Shown here in pieces: positions 27,041-29,053 of a stretch of 29,053 bases of DNA. Every line of letters begins with the position of its first letter. The first letter of the stretch is position 1. Origin of the DNA: DATLSM01 sp049585815 (GTDB lineage Bacteria; Actinomycetota; Thermoleophilia; Solirubrobacterales; 70-9); the NCBI GenBank assembly GCA_049585815.1, contig JBAVAR010000026.1:1-29053 (forward strand). The letters run 5' to 3'. Under the pieces are notes generated by a model. The model was not told where the DNA came from. It searched no databases and worked only from the letters and a program-made list of their open reading frames with translations. Made by a program: the position numbers and the translations under genes.

Positions 27041-28389
27041 TGAGAGCGCTGAGCGATCCGCTTCGCCGCGCGATCGCGGCCGCCGCCACGCTCACCGGGC
27101 GACGCTTTGGCCTCCTGGTGGCCTCCTCCTTGGTCGCCACCTCGGCGATCATCGCCAGCGCGATCACCAACCCGGCCGACGAGGGGCCGCTGGCCGCCCT
27201 CCTCGGCCGCAGCCTCGCCTCCGCCAACGCCCCATCGGCGACCGGCCAGACCCATGCGAGTAGCGGCGACCCCACCACCGAGCGATCAGGTTCCCCCGCG
27301 GGGTCAGCAAGCGAAACGCCAGCGCCAAGCGGCGTACCCCCAGCCCCGACCGGCGCCTCCGCGGTTGAAGCGGGAACCCCGGAAGCCTCCCCCTCCCCCA
27401 CCCCACCCACACCGACCGGCCCCGCCCCGACAGCCGGTCGGATCAAGCATGTCTTCGTCATCTCGCTTGCCAGTCCCGGCTACGAAGCTGCTTTTGGCGC
27501 CAACACCCAGATGCCCTACCTGGCGAGGACCCTGCGTCCCGAGGGCGAGCTGCTCTCGGGGTACTCGCTGCTCGCCGCCGCCGCCAGCGCCAACGAGATC
27601 GCGGCGATCAGCGGTCAGCCCCCCAACCCCTCAACCGAGGCCGACTGCTCGACCTATTCTGAATTTCCCGCCAGTGCCCCAGCCGATAAGCAGGGCGTTG
27701 TCTCGGGCTCGGGCTGCGTCTATCCGGTTGAAACGCTGACCTTCGCCGACCAGCTCGCCAGCGCCGGCCTGCAGTGGAGCGCCTACATGGAAGGGATGAG
27801 CGGCACCGGCGGCAAACCCGAAAACTGCGTCCACCCCGCTTCGGGCGCGCCCGAAGCGCCGCCCCCGGGTGGGTACGCGGCACGCCAGAACCCCTTCGTT
27901 TACTTCCACTCGCTGCTTGACCTCGGCGCCTGCGCCAGCAGCGACCTGCCGCTGGGCGAACTCACCGGCGCTCTGGCCAAGATCTCCTCAACGCCCACCT
28001 ACTCCTTCATCGCCCCCGACCCCTGCAATGCCGGCGTCGAAGGCCAGTGCCCGGCCGGCGCACCGAGCGGCGCTGGCGCCGCCGACGCCTTTCTCTCCCA
28101 GTGGGTGCCGAAGATCCTCGCCTCACCGGCCTACAAGCAGGACGGCCTTTTGATCGTCACCTTCGATCAAGCAAACCCTGCCGCCTCCGCCCCGGCGACA
28201 GCTACGGTCGGCACCCTGCTGCTCTCCCGCTACCTAACGCAGGGCTCCACCGACGCCAGTGCCTACAACCCCTACTCGCTGCTGCGCTCAACTGAGGACC
28301 TCTTCGGACTCTCCCATCTCGCCGCCGCCGGTGCCACCACGGTCAGATCCTTTGCGCCGGCGCTGCTCGGGGAAACCGGCGGCGACTAG
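27040..28389 (+). CDS. Phosphoesterase-family (alkaline phosphatase-like) exported protein, divergent active site (449 aa)
   Basis: One membrane segment near the N-terminus ('FGLLVASSLVATSAIIASAI') is followed by a Pro/Ser/Thr linker of about 75 residues and an extracytoplasmic domain from 'IKHVFVISLASPGYEAAFG'. This matches the opening of the PF04185 phosphoesterase family (phospholipase C / acid phosphatase), normally 'KHVFVIVxENxSYxxxFG'. Here the Glu-Asn metal ligands are replaced by Ala-Ser (LASPG). Later landmarks are 'LTFADQLASAGLQWSAYMEG', 'NPFVYFHSLLD', 'YSFIAPDPCNAG' and 'DGLLIVTFDQANP', where the usual acidic residue after Asp is Gln. It may be a binding protein or an enzyme with altered chemistry. 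Position at the end of the pst operon fits phosphate release or capture outside the cell. Confidence 0.75.
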   Translation: MRALSDPLRRAIAAAATLTGRRFGLLVASSLVATSAIIASAITNPADEGPLAALLGRSLASANAPSATGQTHASSGDPTTERSGSPAGSASETPAPSGVPPAPTGASAVEAGTPEASPSPTPPTPTGPAPTAGRIKHVFVISLASPGYEAAFGANTQMPYLARTLRPEGELLSGYSLLAAAASANEIAAISGQPPNPSTEADCSTYSEFPASAPADKQGVVSGSGCVYPVETLTFADQLASAGLQWSAYMEGMSGTGGKPENCVHPASGAPEAPPPGGYAARQNPFVYFHSLLDLGACASSDLPLGELTGALAKISSTPTYSFIAPDPCNAGVEGQCPAGAPSGAGAADAFLSQWVPKILASPAYKQDGLLIVTFDQANPAASAPATATVGTLLLSRYLTQGSTDASAYNPYSLLRSTEDLFGLSHLAAAGATTVRSFAPALLGETGGD

Positions 28390-28399
28390 AGCAAGCTGC

Positions 28400-29053
28400 T
28401 CAGGGCAGGCTGCTGAGGAATTCGCCGATCGCAGCGCCGAAGTAGGGCGAGTAGAGGCGGGTGAAGTTGTGGGCGTAGCCGTAGCTCGTCACGCCGTTGA
28501 CGTATTTGCCTTCCGTCAACCAGGCGCCGCCACTGGAGCCGGCGGCCATGTTGCACCGACTAGGGACCGTCGGCGGCCCCTCCAGACCAACCGTCAGCGG
28601 ATCGCTGCCCAGGCCGTGGGTCAGGCAGGAGCGCAGTTCTTCCCCGTCCAGCGCCCCGGCGGGGTAGCCGAAGATCTGGAAGGCCGAAAACCTCGAGCGG
28701 CCGGTCACGTAGCCGCGCGAGCCGACCACGCTGGCGAGGGTGCCGTACTGGTTCGGTTTGACGAGCAGGGCGGCGACGTCGAAATCCGTGTTTTCTGATT
28801 GGCGCCACTCGGGGGTGGTGTAGACCGCTTCGGCGGCGAAGGTTCCGAACGGTCGCCGCCCATGATCGAAGGCGGGGATGAAGATCAGGTCACGACCCCA
28901 GCTCCGCGCCTCCACCACGCAGTGCCCGGCGGTGAGGACGATTGACCCATCGGGGGTGTTGAGCGAGGTGCCCGAGCACGAGTACGGGCCCTGCCGGGGG
29001 TCGACGCCGAAGATGCGCCCGTTGGTTCTGTCTTCCAGGGTGGAGGCTTCGGC
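28400..29053 (-). CDS. Trypsin-like serine protease, 5' end beyond window
   Basis: This is a chymotrypsin-fold protease, partial at its N-terminus because the gene runs off the window. The catalytic triad is visible: His in 'IVLTAGHCVVE', Asp in 'NTDFDVAALLV', and Ser in 'MAAGSSGGAWL'. 'SCSGTSLNTPDGS' before the His and 'CLTH...PSRCNMAAGSSGG' suggest disulfides, so it is secreted. The visible part has 217 residues to the stop at 28400. It converges on the phosphoesterase-family gene with a 10-bp gap. The substrate is unknown. Confidence 0.88.
   Translation of the reverse strand, partial: AEASTLEDRTNGRIFGVDPRQGPYSCSGTSLNTPDGSIVLTAGHCVVEARSWGRDLIFIPAFDHGRRPFGTFAAEAVYTTPEWRQSENTDFDVAALLVKPNQYGTLASVVGSRGYVTGRSRFSAFQIFGYPAGALDGEELRSCLTHGLGSDPLTVGLEGPPTVPSRCNMAAGSSGGAWLTEGKYVNGVTSYGYAHNFTRLYSPYFGAAIGEFLSSLP

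Noticed and set aside
1..29053. CRISPR array or prophage structural genes
   Set aside because: No regularly spaced short repeats and no capsid, tail, terminase or lysis genes were seen. The repeats present are attachment scars kilobases apart.

Overview
This is a high-GC window whose gene families point to a soil actinobacterium of the class Thermoleophilia (Solirubrobacterales-like). That placement is an inference from protein style: exported repeat proteins ending in a Cys-Lys-rich 'CKKGFKKKK...KTKCVK' tail, a CSLREA/beta-helix protein with a C-terminal 'FQCKLD...C' module, and several promoters that look leaderless. The left 14 kb is an accessory region. The right 15 kb looks like ordinary chromosome.

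Left accessory region (1-13866). An intact IS3-family element (1-1306) opens the window and is followed by one conserved hypothetical gene. The rest is organised by a tRNA-Glu(CTC) gene at 13794-13866 (minus strand). Its 3' 42 bases (T arm, variable loop, anticodon arm) recur as direct repeats at 2435, 3057, 5183 and 11031. Each copy is followed by the same ~104-bp arm, which ends in a GGGACA-N6-GGGACA repeat. These are attachment-site scars and divide the region into four stacked elements: E4 (0.6 kb, only a hicBA toxin-antitoxin pair), E3 (2.1 kb, exported seven-repeat beta-propeller), E2 (5.8 kb, exported CSLREA/beta-helix protein, an excisionase-like gene, and a decayed minus-strand gene run broken by an IS256-type element), and E1 (2.8 kb, a MerR-type regulator with a partner, an HTH protein, and a truncated TOTE-type primase). 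No integrase gene is visible in any of them. The repeat furthest from the tRNA is the most decayed (3 mismatches, then 1, 0, 0), as expected if new elements always enter at the intact tRNA and push older ones outward. A 235-bp block with an excisionase tail, a terminator and the attachment core is nearly identical at 4990-5224 and 13600-13835.

Centre (13866-17300). tRNA-Glu and tRNA-Leu(CAG) diverge. They are followed by an alpha/beta hydrolase, a divergent metallophosphoesterase and a haloalkane-dehalogenase-like hydrolase.

Right (17300-29053). A complete sulfate ABC importer operon (sbp-cysT-cysW-cysA) is followed by a small ORF, an exported protein of unknown function on the opposite strand, and a pstS-C-A-B operon. 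The pst operon continues, with overlaps or 2-4 bp gaps, into a small lipoprotein, two zinc-ribbon proteins and a divergent phosphoesterase-family protein. A trypsin-like serine protease on the minus strand runs off the right end. The sbp, small-ORF and pstS promoters share a TGCTANNNT -10 element followed by a partly palindromic AGYYAGTYRACA motif, which suggests one regulator controls sulfate and phosphate uptake here.
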